From: an uncultured bacterium | Lineage (GTDB): Bacteria > Bacillota_I > Bacilli_A > RFN20 > CAG-826 | Reading direction: 5' to 3' | DNA: 46,944 nucleotides | Assembly: GCA_949283025.1 (NCBI GenBank) | Contig: CASDRB010000014.1 | Span: 1 to 46,944 of the forward strand | Part shown: one piece after another, positions 1-7,799 of the stretch | Position numbering within the stretch: position 1 is the first letter of the stretch | Layout: each line of letters begins with the position of its first letter | Program-made: the position numbers and the translations under genes | Notes under the pieces: model-generated | What the model saw: the letters and a program-made list of their open reading frames with translations, nothing else | Databases searched by the model: none | What the model was told of the DNA's origin: nothing

Positions 1-67
1 CAACCCCTACACCCAAGGTTAAAACACCTAAAATACCTAGGGCGATTAGATTTTTCAATTTCATCAT
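1..67 (-). CDS. 5' end of an exported protein gene (truncated by window edge)
   Basis: Only the first 22 codons are inside the window. On the minus strand an ATG-ATG start at 67/64 opens a frame reading MMKLKNLIALGILGVLTLG and continuing off the edge. This is a short basic N-terminus followed by a hydrophobic stretch, so a signal peptide or first membrane segment is likely. A GAGGG Shine-Dalgarno site lies 8 nt upstream of the first ATG. The gene is divergent from the invertase at 112, with a 44-nt spacer shared by both promoters. Product unknown; no lipobox Cys is reached before the edge. Confidence 0.6.
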   Translation of the reverse strand, partial: MMKLKNLIALGILGVLTLGVGV

Positions 68-111
68 AAATTAAACCCTCAATAAATTTATAAAATGATA
101 GGAGGGTCAAT

Positions 112-717
112 ATGGTATATGCATATGTTAGGGTATCCACAGATTCACAAATTGTGGATAATCAAAAATTTATAATAGGGGATTTTTGCAAACAAAAACA
201 AATTGCGATTAATGGATGGATTGAAGAGACTATTTCAGGAACTAAAGATTATCAAAAGCGATTATTAGGTAAAAAATTAAAAAAGAATTTTAATTCAGGA
301 GATATTTTGCTATGTACTGAATTATCAAGACTAGGAAGAAACTTGTTTATGATAATGGATATATTGAATTATTGTATGAGGCATGACATCAAAGTGTGGA
401 CGATAAAAGAAAATTATCGTCTTGGTGACGACATACAGTCTAAAGTCTTAGCATTTGCGTTTGGTATATCAGCAGAGATAGAAAGAAATTTAATTTCTTT
501 AAGAACTAAAGAATCGTTGCAAAGATTAAAAGCGCAAGGCAAAAAATTAGGAAGGCCATTTGGGTCCAAAAATGCTCACTTAAAAGGCGAGGGAAAAGAA
601 AAATATATTAAATCATTATTAGCAAAAGGGATAAGCAAAAAGAAAATTGCTAAAAGATTAAAAATACATCCAAATACATTGACTTATATATTAAAAAGAA
701 TTAATTGTAATCTTTAA
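112..717 (+). CDS. Mpi-like serine recombinase (DNA invertase)
   Basis: 201-residue small serine recombinase of the resolvase/invertase family. The N-terminus YAYVRVSTD holds the catalytic Arg7 and Ser9 of the family. ELSRLGRN (about residues 90-97) and SAEIERNLISLRTKE (about 124-138) are the other catalytic and long-helix motifs; LGRPFGSKN starts the linker, and the C-terminus (about 172-195) reads as a helix-turn-helix. From memory the whole protein closely resembles the Bacteroides master DNA invertase Mpi, which flips many promoters and so controls phase variation. Family members cut and rejoin DNA at inverted repeats through a Ser-DNA link. The SD site GGAGGG is 5 nt before ATG. The 3' end overlaps the convergent smpB by 17 bp. 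No matching invertible repeat pair was recognised in this window, so the targets would lie elsewhere. Horizontal transfer from gut Bacteroidota is possible but not shown. Confidence 0.85.
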   Translation: MVYAYVRVSTDSQIVDNQKFIIGDFCKQKQIAINGWIEETISGTKDYQKRLLGKKLKKNFNSGDILLCTELSRLGRNLFMIMDILNYCMRHDIKVWTIKENYRLGDDIQSKVLAFAFGISAEIERNLISLRTKESLQRLKAQGKKLGRPFGSKNAHLKGEGKEKYIKSLLAKGISKKKIAKRLKIHPNTLTYILKRINCNL

Positions 718-1165
718 TTTTTTGGGCGATATCTTTTTTAATATCACGATTTTTGATATCTTCTCTTTTGTCGTATAATTTTTTACCTTTAGCAAGGGCT
801 ATTTCGATTTTGCATCGTCCATCTTTAAAATAAATTTTTGTAGGAACAATAGAAAATCCACCTTGTTCAGCTTTTTGAGAATATCTTAATATTTCTTTTT
901 TATGCATTAATAGTTTTTTATCTCTTAAAGGATCTTTATTAAAAATATTTCCTTTTTTATATGGCGATATGTTCATATTGATAACATATGCTTCCATATT
1001 GCGGATAAAAACATAGGCATCATTGATGTTAACTCCGCCATCGCGGATAGATTTTATTTCGGTTCCAAATAATTCAATTCCACATTCTAAAAATTCGCTT
1101 AAATAATAATTAAACGAAGCTTTTTTATTTTTAGAAATGATTTTAACACCAACTTGTTTTGCCAT
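701..1165 (-). CDS. smpB: SsrA-binding protein SmpB
   Basis: 154 residues, normal SmpB length. SmpB binds tmRNA and delivers it to stalled ribosomes for trans-translation. Recognisable blocks are KKASFNYYLSEFLECGIEL near the N-terminus, GTEIKSIRDGGVNINDAYV (about 35-53), the NISPYKKGN segment (about 65-73), and the basic C-terminal tail with KGKKLYDKREDIKNRD that enters the mRNA channel. The start ATG at 1165 gives the expected MAKQ N-terminus. There is no SD site; an extended -10 (TGTGATAAT on the minus strand) ends 9 nt before ATG, suggesting a leaderless mRNA. It is divergent from folC and overlaps the 3' end of the invertase. Confidence 0.95.
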   Translation of the reverse strand: MAKQVGVKIISKNKKASFNYYLSEFLECGIELFGTEIKSIRDGGVNINDAYVFIRNMEAYVINMNISPYKKGNIFNKDPLRDKKLLMHKKEILRYSQKAEQGGFSIVPTKIYFKDGRCKIEIALAKGKKLYDKREDIKNRDIKKDIAQKIKDYN

Positions 1166-1236
1166 GGCTTTTATATTATCACAAAATTATTCAAAACAAT
1201 ATTTTAACTATATTAAAGTGTGATATAGTAATGAAT
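1166..1236. promoter_or_regulatory. Divergent smpB/folC promoter region
   Basis: The 71-nt gap holds two oppositely oriented extended -10 elements. On the minus strand TG-T-GATAAT occupies 1175-1183 for smpB (9 nt to its ATG). On the plus strand TG-A-TATAGT occupies 1221-1229 for folC (7 nt to the ATG at 1237). Neither has a convincing -35 box at 17 nt, which extended -10 promoters can tolerate. No SD sequence precedes either ATG. Confidence 0.5.
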
Positions 1237-2469
1237 ATGTTTAGTGATATTATAGCTTTAAATAACTATCTATCTAATTTAAGAACCGGTGATTATCAAC
1301 GGGATAATTTTGATGCTTTTTTAAAAAAAGTTAAGTTTAAATTTGATTTACCTGCGATTCATATTGCTGGCACTAATGGAAAAGGAACAACTGGCCAAAT
1401 TATTAATGACATATATGTAAAAGCGGGTTATAAAGTGGGGTATTATCGCTCACCTTATTTTTTAACCCCTTTAGAAGTGATTACTATCAATAATATCAAC
1501 ATTGAACTTCAAGAATTTGAAGAAATGATTTCTCCTTATTATAAAGAAATAAAAAAATACAATTTATCATCTTTTGAAGTTGAAACTTTTGCAGCTTTAT
1601 CTTTTTTTAAAAAACAACAATGTCAAATATGCATTATTGAATGTGGTATGGGTGGGGAAGTTGATGCTACAAATATTTTTACACCAATTTTATCAATAAT
1701 CACTTCAATTGGTTTAGAACATACAATGTTTTTGGGATCTAGCATTTCTGAAATTGCTTTTCAAAAAGCAGGTATTTTAAAAGATGATGTGGCTTGTATT
1801 ATTGGCGATTTAAATCAAGAAGCTATCGATGCTATTGCGTATAAAGCTCATGAAACTAATTCGCTATTGATCAAAAGACAAGATTATTTAAATGAAAGAT
1901 TGATTGATAATGGATATTATTTTGATTTTAAACCATATCAAAATTTATTTATTTCCTCGACTGGTTTTTATTGTTTAGAAGATGCCGCTATTGCTTTAAG
2001 TGCCATTGAATTTTTAAAAAAAGATTATCCATATCAAGAAGATAATATAAAAGATGCTTTAAAAGAATTTCATATTAATGGAAGAATGAATATATTAAAT
2101 TCTAATCCATTATTAATTGTTGATGGGGCACATAATCCGGAAGGAATTCAATTATTAAGACAATCATTAGAAAAAATAAACAAAGAAGACAAACCGATAC
2201 ATATTATTTTTGCCGCTTTTAAAGACAAAAACATCGACGCAATGTTAGCGGAATTGTCTTTTATTTCTAAAGACATTGTCTTAACTAGTTTTGAACATCC
2301 ACGAGCTAGAAAAGATAGTGATTATTTTTTGTTTTTAGATGAATATCAATATCAAGAAAACCCATTGACATTAATCAAAAATAAAATGGAAATGTATCCT
2401 AATGATATAATTGTTGTATGTGGCTCATTAGCCTTTGCATATTTTATTGTTAATGATTGGAGGAATTAA
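1237..2469 (+). CDS. folC: Folylpolyglutamate synthase / dihydrofolate synthase FolC
   Basis: About 410 residues, typical for FolC, a Mur-ligase-type ATP-dependent enzyme that adds glutamate to folates and so retains them in the cell. Visible motifs: the P-loop HIAGTNGKGTT, YRSPY, the ECGMGGEVDATN segment, ITSIGLEHTMFLG, and the C-terminal-domain start IVDGAHNPEG. The frame is open from 1159, but that start overlaps smpB. I prefer ATG 1237 (MFSDIIALNNYL) because an extended -10 lies 7 nt before it; ATG 1231 is the alternative. Directly upstream of the FolT-like transporter gene (no gap), so uptake and polyglutamation of folate form one unit. Confidence 0.92.
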   Translation: MFSDIIALNNYLSNLRTGDYQRDNFDAFLKKVKFKFDLPAIHIAGTNGKGTTGQIINDIYVKAGYKVGYYRSPYFLTPLEVITINNINIELQEFEEMISPYYKEIKKYNLSSFEVETFAALSFFKKQQCQICIIECGMGGEVDATNIFTPILSIITSIGLEHTMFLGSSISEIAFQKAGILKDDVACIIGDLNQEAIDAIAYKAHETNSLLIKRQDYLNERLIDNGYYFDFKPYQNLFISSTGFYCLEDAAIALSAIEFLKKDYPYQEDNIKDALKEFHINGRMNILNSNPLLIVDGAHNPEGIQLLRQSLEKINKEDKPIHIIFAAFKDKNIDAMLAELSFISKDIVLTSFEHPRARKDSDYFLFLDEYQYQENPLTLIKNKMEMYPNDIIVVCGSLAFAYFIVNDWRN

Positions 2470-3267
2470 ATGATGAATACTTATTCACTTTGGTGGGGAT
2501 ATAAACTACCTAGCATTCAAAAAATTGCTTTATCCGGATTATTTATTGCTTTGGCTTGCATTTTAAATAAAGTCTTAGCAATCAATTATATAAGTGCTGT
2601 GCCGTTTGTTAGAATTTCTTTTGGCGGTCCAGCAATTATTATGTTTGCTTCTTTTTTATTAGGACCGATTTATGGTGCATTAATTGGTGGATTAAGCGAT
2701 ATATTAGGTTATTTTGTTTTTGATATTAAAGCTTATCCATGGTATCCATCAATTACTTCTACATACATTTTATTAGGCTTGGTAAGTGGATTTTTATTTT
2801 ACTTGGTTAAAAAAATAAAAAATAAAAAAATATCAATGATTTGCACATATTTGACTATGTTTTTGACATTCATTAGCTTGACTATTTATTTAGTCTCAAA
2901 CGATACAGCCTCATGGTGGGGAAGAACTTATCAAATACAATTGTGGATGAAAATTGTTTTCCCATCGGCCATGTTTATTTTATTTGTTGGCTTAATATTG
3001 TTTGATTACTTTTTTGATAAGAAAAATAAAAATAGTAACGCTCCTACGAATGTATATCAATTAACTTTATCTTGTTTTGTCATTGAAATATTGATTATGA
3101 CCATCTATGGTTCTTTAATGAAATCTGTAGCTTTTGGCATGGATATATTCATCGTTATTTTGTTTTGCCAAGCGATGACTATGTTTTTTAATATTCCATT
3201 TAATGTTGTAGTCTTATCATTTATAATGAAAGTTAACCGCAAATACTATCTTAAGGAAGAAGATTAA
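2470..3267 (+). CDS. folT: FolT-like ECF transporter S component (folate)
   Basis: 265-residue integral membrane protein with about six or more hydrophobic segments. The N-terminal part (KIALSGLFIALACILNK, VRISFGGPAIIMFASFLLGP, YGALIGGLSDILGYF) is the pattern of FolT-type S components, which bind the vitamin and dock on a shared EcfA-EcfA'-EcfT energising module. That module is not in this window. SD GGAGG (2459-2463) inside the folC 3' end is 6 nt from the ATG; a second ATG follows at 2473. Placement right after folC supports folate as substrate. Another substrate of the same S-component superfamily remains possible. Confidence 0.85.
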   Translation: MMNTYSLWWGYKLPSIQKIALSGLFIALACILNKVLAINYISAVPFVRISFGGPAIIMFASFLLGPIYGALIGGLSDILGYFVFDIKAYPWYPSITSTYILLGLVSGFLFYLVKKIKNKKISMICTYLTMFLTFISLTIYLVSNDTASWWGRTYQIQLWMKIVFPSAMFILFVGLILFDYFFDKKNKNSNAPTNVYQLTLSCFVIEILIMTIYGSLMKSVAFGMDIFIVILFCQAMTMFFNIPFNVVVLSFIMKVNRKYYLKEED

Positions 3268-3268
3268 A

Positions 3269-3508
3269 ATGTTTAAATCTAGAAGACAAAAATGCGAAGA
3301 AGAAGCTAAAAAAGATCCAATTTATACTCCAACTAAAGATTTAAAAATTGACGAATCACAGTTGAGTGACGAACAAAAAGCTGAATTGGCGCCAAAAGGT
3401 ATTCCTTGGATTCCAATTATTGTTATTGGTACTATTATTATTTTAATGGTGATTTGCATTGTTGTTATTATGGCTAGCGGTGGTCCGATTGTGGAAACTT
3501 CTAGTTAA
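3269..3508 (+). CDS. Small single-pass membrane protein, unknown
   Basis: 79 residues. The N-terminal half is charged and hydrophilic (rich in Lys, Glu, Asp), followed by one strong transmembrane segment of about 25 residues (PWIPIIVIGTIIILMVICIV) and a short GGPIVETSS tail. It begins 1 nt after the FolT-like gene and sits 18 nt ahead of the endonuclease lipoprotein, so it is probably in the same operon. I do not recognise a family. The positive-inside pattern puts the long N-terminus in the cytoplasm. Confidence 0.7.
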   Translation: MFKSRRQKCEEEAKKDPIYTPTKDLKIDESQLSDEQKAELAPKGIPWIPIIVIGTIIILMVICIVVIMASGGPIVETSS

Positions 3509-3526
3509 TCAAAATAAGGAGAATTT

Positions 3527-4372
3527 ATGAAAAAATACTGGAATGTCTTTTTACTTGTCGCCTTGATGGCGTTGAGTGCATGCACCATTAATAATCCATC
3601 AACATCATCGACGAGCAATAATGATAACACAAGTCAAATTTCAACATCAAATAGTGAAGAAACTAGCACGAGCGAATCTACATCATCGACAACGACAAGC
3701 GAAGTGGATGAAGTTGAAGCATATTATCAAGATGTAGATACTTCGTTATCAGGTGAAGCGTTTTTAAAAGAATTGCAAGATTTAAACGCCAAGATGAGAG
3801 TAAGAACAGTTGGTTATAGCAACATGGGAAGTTATTTTTTAAAAACCGATGGAGATCCTGATAATCCTGGTAATTTAATCGGATTTTATTCTGGCGATTC
3901 TGCATATTTTAGTGGATCTTGGACCACATTTAATCGCGAGCATGTTTGGCCTAATTCTCGTGGTGGAAGTGCAGTAGAAAATGATATTCATGTCATTAGA
4001 CCGACAATCCAATCTCAAAATGGTGATAGGGGAAATTCATTTTTTGTCGAAGGAAAAAGTTCATCCAAAGGCGGCTGGGATCCAGCTATGGAATCTTGGG
4101 GAGATGCCAAATATCGTGGCATCGTTGCAAGAATTGTATTTTATTGTGTTGTCGCTAATCCAAATTTTGAATTAGTAGACAAGGACAATGTCAGCAGTGG
4201 CGAGAGCAACTACAAACGTTCTATGGGAAAATTAAGTGATTTATTGGAATGGAACGATACTTATTCTATCGATTGGACAGAAACGCAAAGAAATGATGCT
4301 GCTCAAGATATTCAAGGTAACCGCAATCCATTTATCGATCATCCAGAATGGGTTAATAAAATTTGGGGCTAA
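3527..4372 (+). CDS. Endonuclease I (EndA)-type nuclease lipoprotein
   Basis: 281 residues. A signal peptide ends in the lipobox LSAC (Cys19), followed by a Ser/Thr/Asn-rich linker (about 20-62) and an endonuclease I domain. The domain core reads NREHVWPNSRGG with the expected catalytic His at residue 139, followed by NDIHVIRPT and QNGDRGN, the beta-beta-alpha-metal signature of EndA/secreted DNase I-like enzymes of Gram-negative and Gram-positive bacteria. The predicted job is degradation of extracellular DNA at the membrane surface. SD AAGGAG precedes ATG. A strong terminator follows at 4391. It may supply fragments to the nuclease/ABC locus at 33-47 kb; this link is inference. Confidence 0.88.
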   Translation: MKKYWNVFLLVALMALSACTINNPSTSSTSNNDNTSQISTSNSEETSTSESTSSTTTSEVDEVEAYYQDVDTSLSGEAFLKELQDLNAKMRVRTVGYSNMGSYFLKTDGDPDNPGNLIGFYSGDSAYFSGSWTTFNREHVWPNSRGGSAVENDIHVIRPTIQSQNGDRGNSFFVEGKSSSKGGWDPAMESWGDAKYRGIVARIVFYCVVANPNFELVDKDNVSSGESNYKRSMGKLSDLLEWNDTYSIDWTETQRNDAAQDIQGNRNPFIDHPEWVNKIWG

Positions 4373-4390
4373 TATTTATAAAATTATTAT

Positions 4391-4412
4391 AAGGAGGCTT
4401 TGCCTCCTTTTT
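4391..4412 (+). terminator. Intrinsic terminator after the folC-endonuclease operon
   Basis: A perfect 8-bp stem AAGGAGGC / GCCTCCTT with a 3-nt loop (4391-4409) runs into a T-tract. It lies 19 nt after the endonuclease stop codon and ends the unit that starts at folC. Confidence 0.9.
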
Positions 4413-4455
4413 AATTGGCATTAAATAAAAACAAGAATGGTAAATATTAATTTTA

Positions 4456-4484
4456 TTTAAAAGATTTTTAAAATGTTTTACAAT
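4456..4484 (+). promoter_or_regulatory. Possible promoter of the EF-G-like gene
   Basis: TTTAAA (4456-4461), a 17-nt spacer and TACAAT (4479-4484), 44 nt upstream of the EF-G-like ATG. The whole gap 4413-4528 is extremely AT-rich, so this assignment is weak. An AAGGAGG Shine-Dalgarno site stands before the start codon. Confidence 0.35.
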
Positions 4485-4528
4485 TAAATTACATATAAAA
4501 AACCTAATGAATAAGGAGGAACTAATTC

Positions 4529-6592
4529 ATGGATTTTTTAGCCAACAAAATACGCAACGTCGCTGTACTTGGGCACCAGGGTACTGGCAAAACGACGTTG
4601 ATTGAATCGTTATTTGCCATTACCACTGGGAAGGAAAAAGGTAGCATCGAAAAGAAAAATACTATTTCTGATTTTACCGCTGAAGAAAAGAACAGATTGA
4701 CTTCATGTTCGCTTGCCGTCGTGCCTGTTGAATACAATGGTTATAAAATTAACTTAATTGATATTCCGGGTAACGACGATTTTATTTATGAGGCGATTGG
4801 CGTTTCTAAAATGATTAAAGGCGCCATATTGTTAGTAGACGCATCCAAAGGTGTCGAAGTTGAAACAATTAAACATTATAAATTATTAAAAAAACGTGGC
4901 ATTCCAACAATTGTTTATATGAACAAAATGGATAAAAATGAAGCCAAGTTTGATGTTGTTTTGCAAGATATTGAAAACAAAATTTCTAAAAATTGTGTCC
5001 CATTTTGTTTGCCAATTGGACACGAAATGAATTTTGATGGATTTGTTAATGTCGTCGATTTGAAGGCCAGAAAATATAATGGCAAAGAATGTGTCGATGA
5101 TGTTATTTATGATGATAAACGCGAAAAAGTTTTAGAATTACATAGTAAAATCACAGAGCGAGTCGCTTTGACTGATGATGCTTTGTTAGATAAATTTTTC
5201 TCTGGTGAAACATTAACCATGGAAGAAATCCACACTGGGTTAAGAAAAGGTGTATTAAATGGCGATTTAACTCCAGTTTTAGTTGGATCAGCTTTAAATA
5301 ACATTGGTTTGCACACTATGTTAGATATGATAATTTCTTATATGCCGAACCCAAGTGATTTAAAACCTTATGAAGGAACAGATGAAAAAGGTAACGTGGT
5401 CGTAAGAAAAACAGATAGTAACGAACCATTTTCTGCTTATGTTTTTAAAACGACAGTTAATCCATACTCTGGAACAATTAATATCATGAAAGTTAATTCT
5501 GGAGTTTTGCATGTTGGCGATGAGGTATACTGTCCTAATTTGGGAACCACTAAAAAGATTTCTACATTATTTTTTGTCAGGGGTAAAGACCAAATTAATA
5601 CCGATTCAGTTCAAGCTGGCGATATTTGTGGTGTATCTAAATTAGATGATGTTGAAACTGGCTACACACTATGCGATAAAAATAATGTTATCAAATACGA
5701 GCCCGCTCATCTTCCAACTGCTGTATATTTTAGATCTTTAGAAGTTAGCAATAAAAAAGATGAAGACAAACTTACATCTGCCCTTGCTAAAACTTTAAAA
5801 GAATCTCCTTGCATCGAGTTGAAACGCAATACAGAAACCAAGCAATTATTAATTGGTGGAACATCGGAAACTCACCTTGTTTACATCGCTGAAAAATTAA
5901 AAAATACTTATGATGTCAATGTCGTTTTAGGAACACCTAAGGTTGTTTATCGCGAAACCATTAAAGGTAGCGCTGAAGCCGAAGGTCGCTATGTTAAACA
6001 AAGTGGTGGTTCAGGATTTTTTGGTGTCGTTAAAATGCGTTTCCTACCTAATGAAAATGAAGAAAATGTTTTTACAGAAGAAGTATTTGGCGGATCTGTT
6101 CCAAAACAATATTTCCCAGCTGTTGAAAAAGGATTCTTTGAATCGATGCAACAAGGTTTATTGGCCGGATTCCCTGTCGTCGGTGTTAAAACCGTCCTAT
6201 TAGAAGGAAAATATCATCCTGTCGATTCTAATGAATTAGCTTTTAAAATGGCGGCCATTTTAGCGTTTAAAGACGCTTATCCAAAATGTAAACCGACTAT
6301 TTTAGAGCCAATCATGAAAATTACTGTCAATGTCGATAACCAATTTATTGGCGACATCATGTCGGATTTAACAACAAGGCGTGGGCGCATTATGAATATG
6401 GAACAATTAAGCGACGACACACAAAATATTGTCGCCTTAGTTCCAGAAGCAGAAATTTTAGATTATGTCACTAAATTGAGAGTTATCACTCAAGGATCAG
6501 GATTCTTTAATCGTGAATTTGATTCATTCCAAGAAGTCCCGAGTTATTTAATTGAAAAAGTTTTACAAGAAAACTCTTTATTAAACAAATAA
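4529..6592 (+). CDS. EF-G-like translational GTPase (EF-G paralogue)
   Basis: 687 residues, with EF-G domain order (G domain, domain II, III, IV, V). G1 reads GHQGTGKT at 15-22, G4 reads NKMD, and domain IV/V motifs such as GRYVKQSGGSGFFGVV and TTRRGRIMNME are present. It differs from the true fusA at 26217: the switch I/G2 region is diverged (EEKNRLTS instead of ERGITI), and G3 is DIPGN (78-82), so the residue at the catalytic His position is Asn82. This fits the EF-G-like paralogue family found in many Bacillota, whose role is not settled. SD AAGGAGG precedes ATG. The gene at 6640 probably shares its transcript. A role in ordinary translocation is unlikely because a canonical EF-G is present. 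Confidence 0.85.
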   Translation: MDFLANKIRNVAVLGHQGTGKTTLIESLFAITTGKEKGSIEKKNTISDFTAEEKNRLTSCSLAVVPVEYNGYKINLIDIPGNDDFIYEAIGVSKMIKGAILLVDASKGVEVETIKHYKLLKKRGIPTIVYMNKMDKNEAKFDVVLQDIENKISKNCVPFCLPIGHEMNFDGFVNVVDLKARKYNGKECVDDVIYDDKREKVLELHSKITERVALTDDALLDKFFSGETLTMEEIHTGLRKGVLNGDLTPVLVGSALNNIGLHTMLDMIISYMPNPSDLKPYEGTDEKGNVVVRKTDSNEPFSAYVFKTTVNPYSGTINIMKVNSGVLHVGDEVYCPNLGTTKKISTLFFVRGKDQINTDSVQAGDICGVSKLDDVETGYTLCDKNNVIKYEPAHLPTAVYFRSLEVSNKKDEDKLTSALAKTLKESPCIELKRNTETKQLLIGGTSETHLVYIAEKLKNTYDVNVVLGTPKVVYRETIKGSAEAEGRYVKQSGGSGFFGVVKMRFLPNENEENVFTEEVFGGSVPKQYFPAVEKGFFESMQQGLLAGFPVVGVKTVLLEGKYHPVDSNELAFKMAAILAFKDAYPKCKPTILEPIMKITVNVDNQFIGDIMSDLTTRRGRIMNMEQLSDDTQNIVALVPEAEILDYVTKLRVITQGSGFFNREFDSFQEVPSYLIEKVLQENSLLNK

Positions 6593-6639
6593 TTAATATT
6601 TCATATAAAAGCTCATCGAGCAGAAAGGAATAAATTTAT

Positions 6640-7041
6640 ATGGAACCTTATACCGAACAAGAATTATTTAATTTACGTCATGTGGTCGTTGAACCAGACA
6701 CCATTTTGGATCGCTTTAAATGCACATTGATTTGTTCAATTAATGGACGAGAAGAAGTAATTGGCAAACGCAAATGGAAAGTTAAAGATGTTAAAGGCGA
6801 AGGATACATTGGCTTTGACGCTTACAATCATTCTGTTGAAAATGCAATTACAGAAAGAGCAAGAATTACTTATGTCGGCAAAGATTACATCGTTTTGTTT
6901 TTAAGAAAACCAGCTCAAGGAAATGTTCCGGTTTTACATCGCGTTTCTTTGCAAAATAATGATTTTGTTACCTCGGTTGATACTGGCAAAGGCATCACTT
7001 ATAAATTAGTTACCACCGTTAGAGCGAAAGACATTATTTAA
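6640..7041 (+). CDS. Conserved-looking small protein, unknown function
   Basis: 133 residues, soluble, no signal peptide or membrane segment. The sequence looks like a compact mostly beta protein with many alternating hydrophobic residues (TLICSINGREEVIGKRKW, ARITYVGKDYIVLFLRK). I do not recognise the family. The start is supported by AAAGGAA (about 10 nt upstream). It lies 47 nt after the EF-G-like gene with no terminator between, only a small GCTC-atc-GAGC hairpin at 6611-6621, so the two genes are probably co-transcribed and may be functionally linked. It ends at the bidirectional terminator at 7063. Confidence 0.75.
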   Translation: MEPYTEQELFNLRHVVVEPDTILDRFKCTLICSINGREEVIGKRKWKVKDVKGEGYIGFDAYNHSVENAITERARITYVGKDYIVLFLRKPAQGNVPVLHRVSLQNNDFVTSVDTGKGITYKLVTTVRAKDII

Positions 7042-7062
7042 TAATAAGCGATAAAAAATAAC

Positions 7063-7091
7063 AAAAAAGGCAGTTTTTGCTGCCTTTTTTT
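7063..7091. terminator. Bidirectional intrinsic terminator
   Basis: GGCAG / CTGCC stem with a 6-nt loop, flanked by an A-run on the left and a T-run on the right. It can stop both the plus-strand unknown gene ending at 7041 and the minus-strand mntP ending at 7106. Confidence 0.9.
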
Positions 7092-7105
7092 ATGAACTTG
7101 TTGTT

Positions 7106-7684
7106 TTAAGCAAGCAAATGTTCAATTAAAATTATAATTCCTAACGCTATCAAAATAGTTCCACCGATGATATTAGTGATTGAATATTTTCCTTTTAATA
7201 ATTTGTTGATTTGTTGTCCTAACAAAACTCCAATTAAGGCAATGATAAAAGTGATGCCAGCGATAGTTAATACATCCCAAACAATAAAGATTGGAAGCGT
7301 TGTTAAGGTAATGCCAACCGCTAAGGCGTCGATTGATGTAGCGACTCCTTCAATTAAAATATTCCTAATTTTAAATTGTTGTGGCACGACACTTTCTGGT
7401 TTTATTAAACCTTTAATTCCTTCAAAAATCATTAAGCCACCGATGATAGATAATAAACCAAAAGCGACCCAATGGTCATATGCTTCAATATAAGACATGA
7501 ATAATGAACCTAAATAATATCCGATTAAAGGCATCAATCCTTGAAACAAGCCAAATGTCAATGCGATGACAATTCCTTGCCATTTTTTTAAACCATTAAT
7601 TCTTATACCATCACAAATTGAAACCGCAAAAGCGTCCATCGCTAATCCAATTGCAATCAAAAATAATGAGATCCAGTTATTCAT
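7106..7684 (-). CDS. mntP: MntP-type manganese efflux pump
   Basis: 192 residues with six predicted membrane segments, the size of MntP (YebN). MntP exports Mn(II) to prevent toxicity. Typical sequence: the first helix ending in LAMDAFAVSICDG, the IEGVATSIDALAVGITL helix in the second half (internally repeated acidic membrane motif, Asp in each half), and GLMIFEGI. No yybP-ykoY-like riboswitch fits the gap upstream: the promoter -10 lies only 10 nt from ATG. It is convergent with the unknown gene at 6640. Confidence 0.9.
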   Translation of the reverse strand: MNNWISLFLIAIGLAMDAFAVSICDGIRINGLKKWQGIVIALTFGLFQGLMPLIGYYLGSLFMSYIEAYDHWVAFGLLSIIGGLMIFEGIKGLIKPESVVPQQFKIRNILIEGVATSIDALAVGITLTTLPIFIVWDVLTIAGITFIIALIGVLLGQQINKLLKGKYSITNIIGGTILIALGIIILIEHLLA

Positions 7685-7694
7685 AAACGTTTTG

Positions 7695-7723
7695 ATTATA
7701 TCTAAATAGTTTTGATGTGTCTA
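7695..7723 (-). promoter_or_regulatory. mntP promoter, leaderless spacing
   Basis: Minus strand TAGACA (7718-7723), 17-nt spacer, perfect TATAAT (7695-7700). The ATG at 7684 is 10 nt from the -10 box, so the transcript would start about 3-5 nt before the codon. There is no room for a Shine-Dalgarno site or a riboswitch. Confidence 0.65.
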
Positions 7724-7739
7724 TTGATTAATTTGTTTA

Positions 7740-7769
7740 TTGACAAATTGTATAGTTGAATGTTATCGT
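7740..7769 (+). promoter_or_regulatory. Promoter of rpmG-secE-nusG
   Basis: Perfect -35 TTGACA at 7740-7745, then an extended -10 TG-T-TATCGT at 7761-7769 with an 18-nt spacer. The transcript would have a short leader of about 25 nt containing the SD GGTGGAG before rpmG. Confidence 0.55.
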
Positions 7770-7799
7770 AAATAGGCTTAAATTATATAAGGTGGAGTT

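Noticed and set aside
75-107. Inverted repeat ACCCTC/GAGGGT upstream of the invertase as a recombination site
   Set aside because: The two arms are simply the Shine-Dalgarno sites of the two divergent genes.
1159-1236. Longer FolC N-terminus starting at 1159
   Set aside because: It would overlap the smpB start and translate the divergent promoter; the extra residues do not resemble FolC.
7685-7799. Manganese riboswitch (yybP-ykoY) upstream of mntP
   Set aside because: The mntP promoter sits 10 nt from the ATG, leaving no room for a riboswitch leader.
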